Positions 34,501-43,996 of a DNA stretch of 64,000 nt are shown here, in pieces. Position numbers and translations under genes: made by a program. Position 1 is the stretch's first letter; each line of letters opens with the position of its first letter. The notes beneath the pieces were generated by a model that saw only the letters and a list, made by a program, of their open reading frames with translations, searched no databases and had not been told where the DNA came from. The stretch comes from WHTI01 sp963756365 (GTDB lineage Bacteria; Actinomycetota; CADDZG01; WHSQ01). The stretch covers positions 124,001-188,000 of the forward strand of contig CAVWNF010000003.1 in the NCBI GenBank assembly GCA_963756365.1, in the 5' to 3' direction.

Positions 34501-36150
34501 ATGAGGTCCTCACCCAACCGCGCCTTCGCCGCCTTGATCGGGCTGGCCCTGATCGCTTCCGCCTGCACCCCCCGGGGTGCCGATTCGAGCGCGCCAGATG
34601 TCGAGGTGGACCCTGCAACGTGTTCATCACCTACGCTGCCCGAGATGCTGACGACCCTCTCCTCCGATCCGGAAGGTCGGATCACCTCGCTGTCCGCAGG
34701 GATGAGCGGGGTGGACCTAGCGACCTCCGAGTTCATCTTCGTTCGCGCTGAGGTAGCCGCCGGTGAAACGCTCGAGCGGATCCTGATCGATACCGATGGG
34801 GACCGGATGTCTGGGATGTGGTCGCTCCAATCGCATCTCTCAGGATCCGGGTGGAACTACCTGGTGGATGCCGCAGGTTCGGTTCACCGACACCGTGGGC
34901 CGCCGACGAAGTGGAACTTCGAAACGGTGGGGGATGCAACGGTGCGCGACGACAACACCTTCTGTATCCCGATCTCGCTCTTGGGCAAGAAGCCACCCTC
35001 GTCGGTTGGCATCGCAGTCGAAACGAAGGAAGGTTCCCTACCCGGGCGATTCCTTAGGGGAGCTTCGTTCCCTCCGGGGACGGAGGAGCTTGCGACCGTA
35101 CCGTTCAAGACGCCCGGGAGGCTCGCCTTCAACTACTCGGGCTTCCCGTGGCTGATCGACGGTTGTCCCGACAAGCGCCCTACTCCGGATGCACTGAGGT
35201 GCGCGGTCGAGGTCTACTCCAAGTTCGATCAACTCGTGATCGACGCGGACTTCACCTCGTCCGCCGTCCCCGGCCTCGAGCGGATGATCAAGCTCCTCGC
35301 TGCGAAGAAGCCCAGCCTCGAGGTGTGGGGCTACGTCTCGATCGTGGGATCGACCAAGGGGGAGGACGGCATCCGCGACCGCGTGTATTCGCCATCCGAT
35401 ATCGCCAACCTCGCTCAACGATTCAAGGCACTCGGGGTGTCGGGGATATTCCTCGATGAGTACGACGTGTGTGATCCGTCGTTCGAGACATGCCAACCGA
35501 GCGCTGATGGTGTTGGCATCCCCATCACCCGCGCGAAACAGGTCGAAGTGGTGGAACTGCTCCATTCCATGGACCTTGCGGCATTCGCCAACGGTCACTC
35601 GGTGGTCGATGCCCTCGGCGAGATCGATGGTGTGCCCACTCCACTAGGGCCAGGTGTCGGCAACCGCCCCGCGGACCAGTACCTCCTCGAGAACCCGACG
35701 CTCGTATCGGGAAAAGTCATCGGAGGTATCGATGGCGAAGGATCGACCGCCCGATTCCTGCAAGCGATCGAATTGACCGGCGCAACCGGCGTTCGTCTAG
35801 CGGTTCTCGACTCCGCCGGAGCAAGGGTCACAGTCGATGCGCTGACAGACCCCGGCGCCAACCTTGCTTGGTGGCGGGCCGCTCAGGCGGGAGCTAGCGC
35901 GTTCGCACTCTCTGCTGGCGATTCACATCTGACCGGGAGTACCTATCCGGCTCTTCGGCTTCCCGCGGGCGCCGCTGGCCTCCAAGGAGGCTCGTTCGCC
36001 CCGACTCCGGCGGTTGTGGGGCGTGGCGGCCGCAACGTGAGCCGTTCACTCCTCGACTGCAACGGTCAAGAGATCGGGGCGATTGCGGTGTCGCTGGGCG
36101 ATCCGGGCTCCTCCGGATTCATCCCTGCCGGCGCAACTTCAGCCTGCTGA
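34501..36150 (+). CDS. lipoprotein with putative TIM-barrel (GH114-like) domain, DEYDVCDPS family member 1
   Basis: 549 aa from ATG 34501, lipobox LIASAC. An N-terminal beta-rich part (~residues 40-200) is followed by a segment beginning NYSGFPW near 212 and by motifs in barrel-like order: EVWGYVSIVGS, GVSGIFLDEYDVCDPSFETCQ, LAAFANGHS, PADQYLLENPT, GVRLAVLDS, WWRAAQAGA. The acidic FLDEYD at a strand end resembles the GH114/TM1410 group of polysaccharide-cleaving enzymes, so a glycosidase is plausible but unproven. The next gene is a paralogue with the same motifs. Not coupled: 198 bases lie between them. Confidence 0.72.
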   Translation: MRSSPNRAFAALIGLALIASACTPRGADSSAPDVEVDPATCSSPTLPEMLTTLSSDPEGRITSLSAGMSGVDLATSEFIFVRAEVAAGETLERILIDTDGDRMSGMWSLQSHLSGSGWNYLVDAAGSVHRHRGPPTKWNFETVGDATVRDDNTFCIPISLLGKKPPSSVGIAVETKEGSLPGRFLRGASFPPGTEELATVPFKTPGRLAFNYSGFPWLIDGCPDKRPTPDALRCAVEVYSKFDQLVIDADFTSSAVPGLERMIKLLAAKKPSLEVWGYVSIVGSTKGEDGIRDRVYSPSDIANLAQRFKALGVSGIFLDEYDVCDPSFETCQPSADGVGIPITRAKQVEVVELLHSMDLAAFANGHSVVDALGEIDGVPTPLGPGVGNRPADQYLLENPTLVSGKVIGGIDGEGSTARFLQAIELTGATGVRLAVLDSAGARVTVDALTDPGANLAWWRAAQAGASAFALSAGDSHLTGSTYPALRLPAGAAGLQGGSFAPTPAVVGRGGRNVSRSLLDCNGQEIGAIAVSLGDPGSSGFIPAGATSAC

Positions 36151-36348
36151 ACCGGTCCGTTTCCTCCCCAAACATCCCCTAGGAACTTCCAGTTCCTTGT
36201 GCCAGAATATGGCAGCGGTGGGGGCTGCTCACGGGGCGTGAGCGGTTGGGGCCGATCCGAATGGGGCGCAGCGTTTAGTGATCTATCCATCGCGTAGTGA
36301 CTGCCGTGGTGACGGCTGCGGTCCGACCACCGGGCCGAAGGGGCTTCG

Positions 36349-38025
36349 ATGACCGCCCTCGCCCGGATCGAACGGGCCACCGCATGGCGCAAAGAGATCC
36401 CGGGTCGGATCCTCGTGGGCATCCTCCTTTCCGTTGCGCTGATAGCGCCGGTAGGCGTGGGCGGGGTCGCCAGGGCGGGCGGGTCTTGCGACCGGTCTGT
36501 CTCTTGGAAAGATGTCCCCGCGGCAGCGACTGGGAACGGTGGCATCGACTCGATCCAGGTCACGTCTTCCACAGGCAAACTCTCCGGCACTCTATTCGTG
36601 CGCGTCGACGTCGATCCTGGGATCGAGATCGATCGTCTCTTGATCGATTCCGACGAGGACTGGATGACCGGCATGTGGACGAGCCAGTCGGACATCTCGG
36701 CCGCTGGTTGGGATCGCCTGATCGATGCCTGGAGCGGGCTCTACTCGCACCAAGGTGATCCGCGCAAGTGGAAGTGGAACCGGCTCGACTCCTCAACCTC
36801 CGTCGAGCGGGCATCTAGCGGTTTCCGGTACTGCATCCCGATCGGTGCTCTCGGGCTGGGCAACTCGAAACGGTTGAGGATCGCCGCGGAGACTGAGGAG
36901 ATATCTCTTCCCCTCAGATTCGTTCCAGGGGTTCCGTTCCCGCCGACCGATGATGGCCCTGAGGGCGAGGCCGTCGAGGTGCCAGAACGGATGGTCTTCA
37001 ACTACTCGGGGATCCCATGGAGCGTGAGGAAGTGTGCGGACAAGCTCAAGCGGCAGAAGGGTTGCGCCGCCAAGGCGTACAGCCGCTTCGGCCATCTCAT
37101 CCTCGGAGCGCGGCTTGAGGAGCCGGATCGTTCGGGGCATGACGGGACCACTCAGCTGATCCGAAAGATGAAGCGGCGCGCTCCCGATACCGAGGTCTGG
37201 GGTTACATCTCGATCATCGGTTCCCCGAAGGACTCAAGCGGAGTCCATCCGGTTGTCTATTCCGTCGACGATTACCTGGACCACGTACGTGCGTGGGCCG
37301 AGATGGGCGTCACCGGGATCTTCATCGATGAATACGACGTGTGCGATCCGTCATACGAGAGATGTCAGGAGGGGCCAGCCGGTCCGGTGGCTATAACTCG
37401 GGAACACCAGCGACGCGTGGTCGATGGGATCCATGCGCTCGGACTGGCGGCATTCGTCAACGGTCATTCGCCGATGGACGCGATGGCGAGCTACATGGGC
37501 GCACCATCCCCCCTTGGCGACGGCGACGGCGAGCGCCCCGCAGACATGTACCTCCTCGAGAACCCCACCGTTCTCGATGGCGGCTATCACACGGGTATCG
37601 ATTTCGAGGCGAACCTCGCCAAGTTCATGAATGCGATCCGGTTCAAGCAGGACCTAGGAGTACGGATCGGGGTCCTCGACAGCATGCCGGGCGTGATCCC
37701 GGATCAGGCATCGGGGTGGCCTACCTACCAGCTCGGCTGGTGGCGTGCCGCCCAGGCCAATGCCGACGGCTACGCGTTCTTCTCTACCGCTGTCCACGAT
37801 GGCAAGGTGCCTATCCTCGCCCCACCGCCAGGGGCACTGGTGGATGCGCGGGCGTCGTTCGAGGCGAACGGCATCGAGGCGCTGAGCAACGGGTGGGAGA
37901 CCAACCGTTACGTGGAGGACTGCACCGGCGCTCGTATCGGCTCCGTGACGGTCGAGCGATTGTCTGCGGACGGGACCGCCGTGGGGGGGTTCGTCAGAAC
38001 CGCGGCATCGGATCCATCTTGCTGA
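36349..38025 (+). CDS. secreted putative TIM-barrel protein, DEYDVCDPS family member 2
   Basis: 558 aa; signal peptide or N-terminal anchor (RILVGILLSVALIAPVGVGGVARA). It shares with the preceding gene the same N-terminal layout (DRLLIDSDEDWMTGMW, compare ERILIDTDGDRMSGMW) and the motifs NYSGIPW, EVWGYISIIGS, GIFIDEYDVCDPSYERCQ, AAFVNGHS, PADMYLLENPT, GVRIGVLDS and WWRAAQANA. Conserved cysteines near the DEYD motif suggest a disulfide. Unlike its partner it has no lipobox. The Shine-Dalgarno sits inside a small hairpin (36336-36348). Likely an extracytoplasmic hydrolase; no substrate visible. Confidence 0.72.
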   Translation: MTALARIERATAWRKEIPGRILVGILLSVALIAPVGVGGVARAGGSCDRSVSWKDVPAAATGNGGIDSIQVTSSTGKLSGTLFVRVDVDPGIEIDRLLIDSDEDWMTGMWTSQSDISAAGWDRLIDAWSGLYSHQGDPRKWKWNRLDSSTSVERASSGFRYCIPIGALGLGNSKRLRIAAETEEISLPLRFVPGVPFPPTDDGPEGEAVEVPERMVFNYSGIPWSVRKCADKLKRQKGCAAKAYSRFGHLILGARLEEPDRSGHDGTTQLIRKMKRRAPDTEVWGYISIIGSPKDSSGVHPVVYSVDDYLDHVRAWAEMGVTGIFIDEYDVCDPSYERCQEGPAGPVAITREHQRRVVDGIHALGLAAFVNGHSPMDAMASYMGAPSPLGDGDGERPADMYLLENPTVLDGGYHTGIDFEANLAKFMNAIRFKQDLGVRIGVLDSMPGVIPDQASGWPTYQLGWWRAAQANADGYAFFSTAVHDGKVPILAPPPGALVDARASFEANGIEALSNGWETNRYVEDCTGARIGSVTVERLSADGTAVGGFVRTAASDPSC

Positions 38026-38065
38026 TCCCCTGGTGATGCCGGGCCTCCTGCCCTAGATTCGTAGC

Positions 38066-40370
38066 GTGAAACTCTGTCCGTCATGTAGCGAGGAGAACCT
38101 TCCCCGCGCTCGCTTCTGCCACGCATGTGGCCGTTCCCTCGACGAGCCGGTCGCCGAGGCCCTCGAATCGCGCCGCACGGTCACCGTGGTCTTCTCCGAC
38201 ATCTCCGGTTCGACTTCGCTATCCCAACGTCTCGATCCCGAGGTCTTCCGACGCGTCATGAGCCGCTACTTCGAAGAGATGCGCATAGTTCTTGAGCGAC
38301 ACGGGGGTCGGGTCGAGAAGTTCATCGGCGACGCGGTCATGGCGGTGTTCGGTATCCCGACGATCCACGAGGATGACGCGCTCGAGAGCCGTCCGCGCGG
38401 CGGTCGACATGCGCTCGGCACTTGAGGTCCTAAACATCGAACTGATGGAGGGGGCCGGGGTGACGATGTCTCTGAGGACCGGAGTCAACACCGGTGAAGT
38501 GGTCGCGGGTGATCCGTCGGGAGGAACCCTGGTGACTGGCGACCCGGTCAACATCGCAGCGCGCCTTCAAAGTGCGGCGCGTCCAGGCGAGATCCTGGTC
38601 GGTCATGACACCTTCCGTCTCGTCAGGGATGCGGTCCGGACCGAGCCTCTCGAACCACTCACTTTGAAAGGGATAGCGCGCGAGGTCACGGCCTACCGTT
38701 TGCTCGAGGTCATCCCCGGTGCGGTCGGTGCCCTCCGACGGATGGACGCACCGCTCGTGGGACGAGATGGTGAGATCGCGTCGTTGCATCGCATCTTCGA
38801 GGAGACGGTGGCGACGAGATCGCCGCGCCTCGTAACTCTGCTTGGGAGTGTGGGGGTCGGTAAGTCTCGGCTGAACCTCGAGTTCGCTCGCCGCGTGGAG
38901 GACGACGCGCTGGTTCTCCAGGGCCGGTGCCTGTCCTATGGCGAAGGTAGAGCGATGTGGCCGCTCGCCGAGGTCGTCAAGCAGGCGATGGTCATCCGAG
39001 ACGATGACTCGGAGGAGGACGCCCGGTCGAAGATCCAGAGTTTCCTGGCTGGCGCGGACGATGCCGGGGAGATAGCGCGCGAGGTTTCCGAGTTGATCGG
39101 CCTGACAGAACGGAGATCACGCGAGGGCTCGGGGTACGCCGCGGTCATCGATCTCTTCGAAGCATTAGCGCGCCGCCGACCGTTGGTGCTGATCTTCGAC
39201 GACATCCACTGGGCCGATGCTTCGTTCCTCGAGCTGGTGCGCGAGATCTTCGCCGGAGCGGAGGACGCTCCGATCATGTTGCTGTGCGTCGCGCGTTCGG
39301 AACTGCTCGATGGCAGACCGGAATGGGCCGATCCCAAACCAGGTAGCTCGACGATCACACTCCCGCCGCTGGACGACGAGGAATCGCGCAGGCTTCTGGG
39401 GTTCGTCCTAGGGAAGTCGTCCTCGGAAGAAGCGCAGCAGCGGATCATCTCGGCCGCTCAAGGCAACCCCCTGTTCCTCGAAGAGATGTTGGCCATGCTG
39501 ATGGAAGAGGGCCTGTTGCTCAGGGGTGACGGTCGCTACGTCCTCGATCTCGATCCTGCATCGATCAAGGTTCCCCCCTCGATCCAAGCCCTGCTCGCTG
39601 CTCGACTCGATCGTTTGGGCACCATCGACCGGTCGATCATCGAGGTTGCGAGCGTGATCGGAGAGGTGTTCCGCGAAGACGAGGCGTCCGCGCTCCTCCC
39701 CGAGGGGGTAGCGGTCGGACTTGGCGGGCGCTTGAACGGTCTCGTCGGGCGCGAGTTCATCCGGCCCGAAACGGCTGGCGTGGCGAAGAGCGGGTCGTTC
39801 CGGTTCCACCACACACTCGTGAGGGAAGTTGCATACGAGGCGGTGCCGAAGGGCCGCCGGGCCGAGCTCCATCTTCGCTTCGCCGACTGGCTCACCTCGA
39901 CAACGAGAGCGTGGTCACGATGGCTTGAAGAAACGATCGCTTACCACCTCGAGACCGCGTACTGGTTGCGGCTGGAACTCGGCCCGTTCGATAGCGCAGC
40001 GCGCCAGTTGGCCGAGAGGGCGGCAGATCAGCTCGCGTCGGCGGGGCGCAAGGCGTTCGCGGCGAGGGATATGACGTCTGCCGCAAGTCTGATGCGAAGA
40101 GCCGTGTCGATCGCCCCCGAGGGCCTACCAGGACGGCTGGAGATGTTGCCGATCCTGGCTGAGGCACTGGTTGAGACGGAGGAGTACGAGGAGGCGAGCG
40201 CGGTCGTAGCGGAAGCGATCGAGCAAGCCCGCGCGGTGGGACATCGCGGGGTCGAGTCTCATGCCTTGATCGTGATGCTCAAACTCCCGCGTCGCCCCGG
40301 GTTCACCGTGTCCCTCGGGTACGGGATCAGCGGTGGCGGTGAGGTTCGGAAAAGGGGTCGGGACGAGTAG
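38066..40370 (+). CDS. zinc-ribbon adenylate/guanylate cyclase - AAA ATPase regulator, frame interrupted, C-terminus short
   Basis: CPSCSEENLPRARFCHACG is an N-terminal zinc ribbon. The class III cyclase domain follows with both metal Asps (VFSDISGSTSL and FIGDAVMAVFG) in frame 2, then GVNTGEVVAGD and VNIAARLQSAARPGE in frame 3; the switch (one base skipped) is at 38381-38390. GSVGVGKSRL and LVLIFDDIHWAD are Walker A and B of the ATPase. Relatives carry ~300 residues of TPR repeats after this; here the frame ends after EQARAVGHRGVESHALIV, so the tail is lost. The span is 768 codons plus one base. Probably a signalling protein that has decayed at its end. Confidence 0.8.
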
Positions 40371-40376
40371 CGCGCC

Positions 40377-40640
40377 TCAGCCCGGTGGGGCTTGGGGTGG
40401 CTTGATGTAGTCGCGGGCCGTCTGTCGAGCGGCTCCAGTGGCCGCTCCGATCAGCCCGATCCATGCTGCTTTCTTGCCGATCGACGCGGGCTCGTCTGCC
40501 TGAGGAGGTTCCTCCCGGGTAGCGAGTCGCCACCCGGTGGTCACGATGTAGGTCACGAGTTTGACGGCAAGGATCCCAGCGATCGTCGCCCCCAGCGTTC
40601 TGATGAGAGATGTCTTCTGCTGTTCCTCGTCCACGACCAT
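40377..40640 (-). CDS. DUF4235 membrane protein
   Basis: 87 aa from ATG 40640, preceded by GAAGGG; an upstream extension to 40751 is open but overlaps the next gene and lacks conserved sequence. Two membrane helices (LGATIAGILAVKLVTYIV and AAWIGLIGAATGAA). The small DUF4235 family is common in Actinomycetota; no function known. It converges with the cyclase gene seven bases away. Confidence 0.78.
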   Translation of the reverse strand: MVVDEEQQKTSLIRTLGATIAGILAVKLVTYIVTTGWRLATREEPPQADEPASIGKKAAWIGLIGAATGAARQTARDYIKPPQAPPG

Positions 40641-40674
40641 CACCCTTCTAGCTTCCGATTCCGGCTCGCTCCTC

Positions 40675-41871
40675 TCAGAGCGACACCGCCTCACGTTCCA
40701 TACCAAGCATCTCATCGAGTTCCCCGCCACCTTCGACCGGCCCGATCGCAACCACGCGATCGCCCGCCATCAGGCGGAAGCTCGGCTTCGGTCTGTACGT
40801 CCACCGTCTTCCCCGTTGGACCGCCAGGACGAACATGCCTGTCTCGGTCTCGATCTGCAGTTCCTTGATGGAGTGTCCGTCCGACTGCGAGTCCTCGCGT
40901 ACCAGTCCCTCGTACCCGACCTCATCACTCTCGATCAATGCGGCAGCGATCACCGGGTGGAGTTCTTCGCCGGCCTCGACCAGCCGCGTCATCTCGCGTG
41001 CCGAATCGAAGATGGACTCAGATGCGCTGGCGAGACGTAACAGGCCCCTGAGGTCATCGGGGTTACGCGCTTCCTGCGCGCTTCTGAGCACCCAGGATTC
41101 GAGTTCGTCGTGAACCGCGTCGGAGCGGCTCTCGAGGTTCGTGACCTCGGCCGCAAGGGACCGGTCGTTCAGAAGTAGAGCGGAGTATGCGAGCCCCACG
41201 GCGACCTCGGCCGAGTTCTTCATCTCGACCAAGAGGTCCACGGCACGGTCCAGGTCCGACAGAACGAGCTCCGTTTCGGGTGGTTCCGGTAATGGAGGCG
41301 CGCCCATGAGTTGCCGGGCGAGATCGACGCCGTCTTCGGGCCCCTTGATCAACAGAACGTCGCCTTCCGAGATGATGAATCCGGGGCCGGGATCGAGGTT
41401 CCAGTCGCCTTCGTTGCGGGTTGCGATCACCCACATGCCGATCTCGACGGGCATGGCGAGCTGCGCTAAGGACTGGCCGATAGCAGGTGCGCCGTCTCGC
41501 ACCTTCACGCGAGAGACGATCTCGTCTGCGTGCTTCAGGTCGGCCCGCAGTCCATCGACGATGCCCAATCCCGAGTACACGACGTGAGCGATGTCCTCGG
41601 CGGCATCGGCGATCTTCTCGACGGCGGAGGCGATCGAGAGCACTCCCGCCATGTGTTCGGCGTCCTCAGGACTCCGAGCGGCGAGGATGGCGAGCTTCCG
41701 CAGGGAATGGATGTACTCGTACATCCGCTCCTCGAGACGTCGAACCTCTTTGGCGAGGTGTTCGTCGCCGAAGAAAACCGCCGCGTACGCCAAGTCCACC
41801 ATCAGCTCTGAGACGTCTTTGATCTCGGCCAAGAGGCCCTTGACGGTATGCGGACCTTCTCCGTTACTCAC
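40675..41871 (-). CDS. tandem PhoU / TrkA-C domain protein, putative transport regulator
   Basis: 398 aa built from two repeats, each a PhoU-like helical bundle followed by a TrkA_C (RCK_C) domain. Repeat 1 covers residues ~10-190 (SELMVDLAYAAVFFGD ... MPVEIGMWVIATRN ... IISEGDVLLIKG), repeat 2 ~205-390 (NSAEVAVGLAYSALLLND ... QIETETGMFVLAVQR ... LMAGDRVVAIG). No membrane helices and no NAD-binding domain, so it is a cytoplasmic ligand-sensing partner of a transporter. The adjacent SLC41/MgtE-like gene 28 bases downstream of its upstream neighbour in the same strand order is the obvious partner. Confidence 0.85.
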   Translation of the reverse strand: MSNGEGPHTVKGLLAEIKDVSELMVDLAYAAVFFGDEHLAKEVRRLEERMYEYIHSLRKLAILAARSPEDAEHMAGVLSIASAVEKIADAAEDIAHVVYSGLGIVDGLRADLKHADEIVSRVKVRDGAPAIGQSLAQLAMPVEIGMWVIATRNEGDWNLDPGPGFIISEGDVLLIKGPEDGVDLARQLMGAPPLPEPPETELVLSDLDRAVDLLVEMKNSAEVAVGLAYSALLLNDRSLAAEVTNLESRSDAVHDELESWVLRSAQEARNPDDLRGLLRLASASESIFDSAREMTRLVEAGEELHPVIAAALIESDEVGYEGLVREDSQSDGHSIKELQIETETGMFVLAVQRGRRWTYRPKPSFRLMAGDRVVAIGPVEGGGELDEMLGMEREAVSL

Positions 41872-41899
41872 GCTGCGATTCCCCCTTATCCATGCCTTC

Positions 41900-43243
41900 T
41901 CAGGCTACTCCGAACAACACGAGCGCCACCACGAGACAGATCACTCCGAGCAGGTCCATCCCACTCGAGACCAACGGGATCGTGTGGTTGTCGGGATCGA
42001 GCCCCAGACGGAAGGTGACGATCGCAGCGTAGTAACCGATGCCAGCCGCCACGAACGTTGCCATCATGCCCCCGACCATCACCACTCCGATGAATCTGTA
42101 CGCGCCTGGGTAGTCCGCCCCGATCACCTGGGCCGCGATGAGCGTCGTGACGGCGGTGATGCTGTAGACGATCACGCCCAGGACGAGGGCGATCGTTCCA
42201 TCGAGGAGCGCCGCCGCATCCGGTCTGGCGGTCGGGGTGACGGCGCCCAGGTGGAGCTTGGATCCGAGTCGAGCGGACAGGATCGAGCCGAGCGCGCCCG
42301 TGTTCTCAAGGAACCCGGGGATGATCATCAGGAACGCTGGGAACGGCTCGAACACGTTCCCGAACCTAGGTTCGACGACCGTTCCCGCGAGCACATCGAG
42401 CACGATCGCGATCGTTAGGACGGGGAAGCTCTCACGGACCACCCGTCTCACGACCGGCATCGCACTCCGCCATCCGAGGATGAGCGACGCGATGGCTGCC
42501 ACTACCGAAACCATCCCTATCGCTGGGGTGATGACGTTGATCGCTACTAGGTAGGAGGCGATCAGGAGGCACGGGAGCGTGACGATGTCGCCGACCGTGG
42601 TGATCAGGATGGCGCCGACGGAATCGAGGTCCCACCCCCTTTTGTACGAGGTGATCGAGAGATAGATCGTGAACGCCAACACGAACGCCGAGGACATGAG
42701 CCCGCCGACCAGTGCCACCGCGATGAAGTCCCAGGTAGAGACCGTGGAGATCCCGAGCAGCCCAGCGATCGAGCGAGCCAGTATCCCCATGGTCACCGAG
42801 GTCGAGATCGTGAGGAGGGTCGCCGAGTAGACGTTCTGGAAGAGAGCTCCCTCGCGATCGGACGAGACCTCGAACAGTCCCGTATGGATCGATGTCCCTA
42901 GCCGCGCGGCCAGCGCTCCGAAGATATTGCCCCTCATCCCGATCGAGACGGGGATGAGGACGAACAGGCCCTTGATGTCCGCTAGGCGCCCATCCATCGC
43001 TGCGAGGGTGAGACCGGCCACGAGCGAGGTGACGGCCGAGATGACGATCGCGACCATCGCTTGCTTGACCGTTGCCCTCTCCGAGGCCCAGTAGTCGGCG
43101 ACCTGCCGAGCCGGGTCGGCCACCCGCCGAGCGGTGCCCCGTAGGGCCCGCGCTGGGCCTAGGAGGGCTCGAACGAGGCCTCCGAGCAGCCTCAGGGGCC
43201 CATCGAGGGAAGAACGGCGGCGATTCCGTCGTTCTTCATCCAT
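41900..43243 (-). CDS. SLC41/MgtE-like divalent cation transporter
   Basis: About 447 aa from ATG 43243, which has GGAG upstream; longer frames add only basic low-quality sequence. Two copies of the MgtE/SLC41 membrane unit: LFVLIPVSIGMRGNIFGALAARLG and SYKRGWDLDSVGAI in the first, FLMIIPGFLENTGALGSILSARLG and PDNHTIPLVSSGMDLLG in the second. The conserved acidic residues that line the Mg2+ pore are in these segments. It lacks the N and CBS domains of bacterial MgtE; the PhoU-TrkA_C protein encoded next to it may replace them. Confidence 0.86.
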   Translation of the reverse strand: MDEERRNRRRSSLDGPLRLLGGLVRALLGPARALRGTARRVADPARQVADYWASERATVKQAMVAIVISAVTSLVAGLTLAAMDGRLADIKGLFVLIPVSIGMRGNIFGALAARLGTSIHTGLFEVSSDREGALFQNVYSATLLTISTSVTMGILARSIAGLLGISTVSTWDFIAVALVGGLMSSAFVLAFTIYLSITSYKRGWDLDSVGAILITTVGDIVTLPCLLIASYLVAINVITPAIGMVSVVAAIASLILGWRSAMPVVRRVVRESFPVLTIAIVLDVLAGTVVEPRFGNVFEPFPAFLMIIPGFLENTGALGSILSARLGSKLHLGAVTPTARPDAAALLDGTIALVLGVIVYSITAVTTLIAAQVIGADYPGAYRFIGVVMVGGMMATFVAAGIGYYAAIVTFRLGLDPDNHTIPLVSSGMDLLGVICLVVALVLFGVA

Positions 43244-43329
43244 AGGAGGCAACTCCAAACCGTTCTGGGACGTCATAACGAATAGAGGACGACAGCAGTA
43301 TCCGCCCCCCACTCCCACGGGGGCACGCT

Positions 43330-43345
43330 CCTCGCTTCGGCGAGG
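43330..43345 (+). promoter_or_regulatory. GC hairpin with TTCG tetraloop
   Basis: CCTCGC-TTCG-GCGAGG, perfect 6-bp stem, in the 126-base region between the divergent cation transporter and the 68-aa zinc protein, 24 bases before the latter's ATG. Role unknown; it would lie in the 5' leader. Confidence 0.5.
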
Positions 43346-43369
43346 GCATAACGAGGGAGAGGAGCACCG

Positions 43370-43576
43370 ATGGGATCTGAGAAACCGGCGATCCGAGGCC
43401 AACGGCCACTCGGCCTCCCTCGGGCGTCGCAGAAGTATCCGGAGGGCCGGATCTGTGCGTCCGAAGGATGCGAGACGAGGTTGTCGACGTACAACCGCCG
43501 AGAGCGATGCTGGGCACACGCGGAGATGAAGGTGCCACGGCTACGGGGCCGCAAGCCCGCTGCCGGTTCTGCCTGA
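43370..43576 (+). CDS. small CxxxxC...CxxH putative zinc protein
   Basis: 68 aa. ICASEGCETRLSTYN is followed by RERCWAHA, so Cys-x4-Cys and Cys-x2-His could bind one zinc; a basic tail (RLRGRKPAAG) ends the protein. Similar small proteins with GCxTxLSxYN occur widely in Actinomycetota, function unknown. GAGAGGAG lies seven bases before ATG 43370, a strong start. DNA or RNA binding is a guess. Confidence 0.7.
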   Translation: MGSEKPAIRGQRPLGLPRASQKYPEGRICASEGCETRLSTYNRRERCWAHAEMKVPRLRGRKPAAGSA

Positions 43577-43695
43577 TCCTCGTTCTCGGCCGGTCACTAA
43601 CGCCGGGCGCGCGGCGATATATCCTGAGTCGGTTCCTGCTCCGTAAGGAGCCGGACTGCAATCACAGGTTGATCTGTCGATGGAGGCATAGCTAT

Positions 43696-43971
43696 ATGCG
43701 CGCACGGCTCGCCATTCTCCCCGTTCTTCTGGTCGCAGTCGTGGCTCTGATGCCCACGGGGGTCGCTAACGCGTCCTCGGGCCATCCGACCACTGTTGCG
43801 CAAGCTGAGTCCGGCGATGAGGCAAACACCGACCCCGCTGCCGAAGAGACCGGACCACTGTGGACCTACCAGATGGCGCGTATCTCGCTGGCGATGTTGC
43901 TGGTCCTATTCATGGGGGCCGGCCTCTGGTACTACCGCCTCGTCGTGAAGCGCCAGCGAGGCGAGATCTGA
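43696..43971 (+). CDS. small exported membrane protein
   Basis: 91 aa from ATG 43696. A signal sequence (ARLAILPVLLVAVVALMPTGVANA) and a C-terminal membrane helix (ISLAMLLVLFMGAGLWYY) flank an acidic Glu/Asp/Thr-rich loop of ~35 residues outside the cell; the tail LVVKRQRGEI is basic and cytoplasmic. GGAGG precedes the start by eight bases. No family recognised; an open frame runs further upstream but has no good start. Confidence 0.68.
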   Translation: MRARLAILPVLLVAVVALMPTGVANASSGHPTTVAQAESGDEANTDPAAEETGPLWTYQMARISLAMLLVLFMGAGLWYYRLVVKRQRGEI

Positions 43972-43996
43972 TCTTCGCCGTGTCGCTCGGCTAGCT

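Noticed and set aside
43577..43695. Possible riboswitch (c-di-AMP or other) before the 91-aa membrane protein
   Set aside because: A hairpin (GGTTCCT/AGGAGCC) is visible but the consensus of no known riboswitch class fits.
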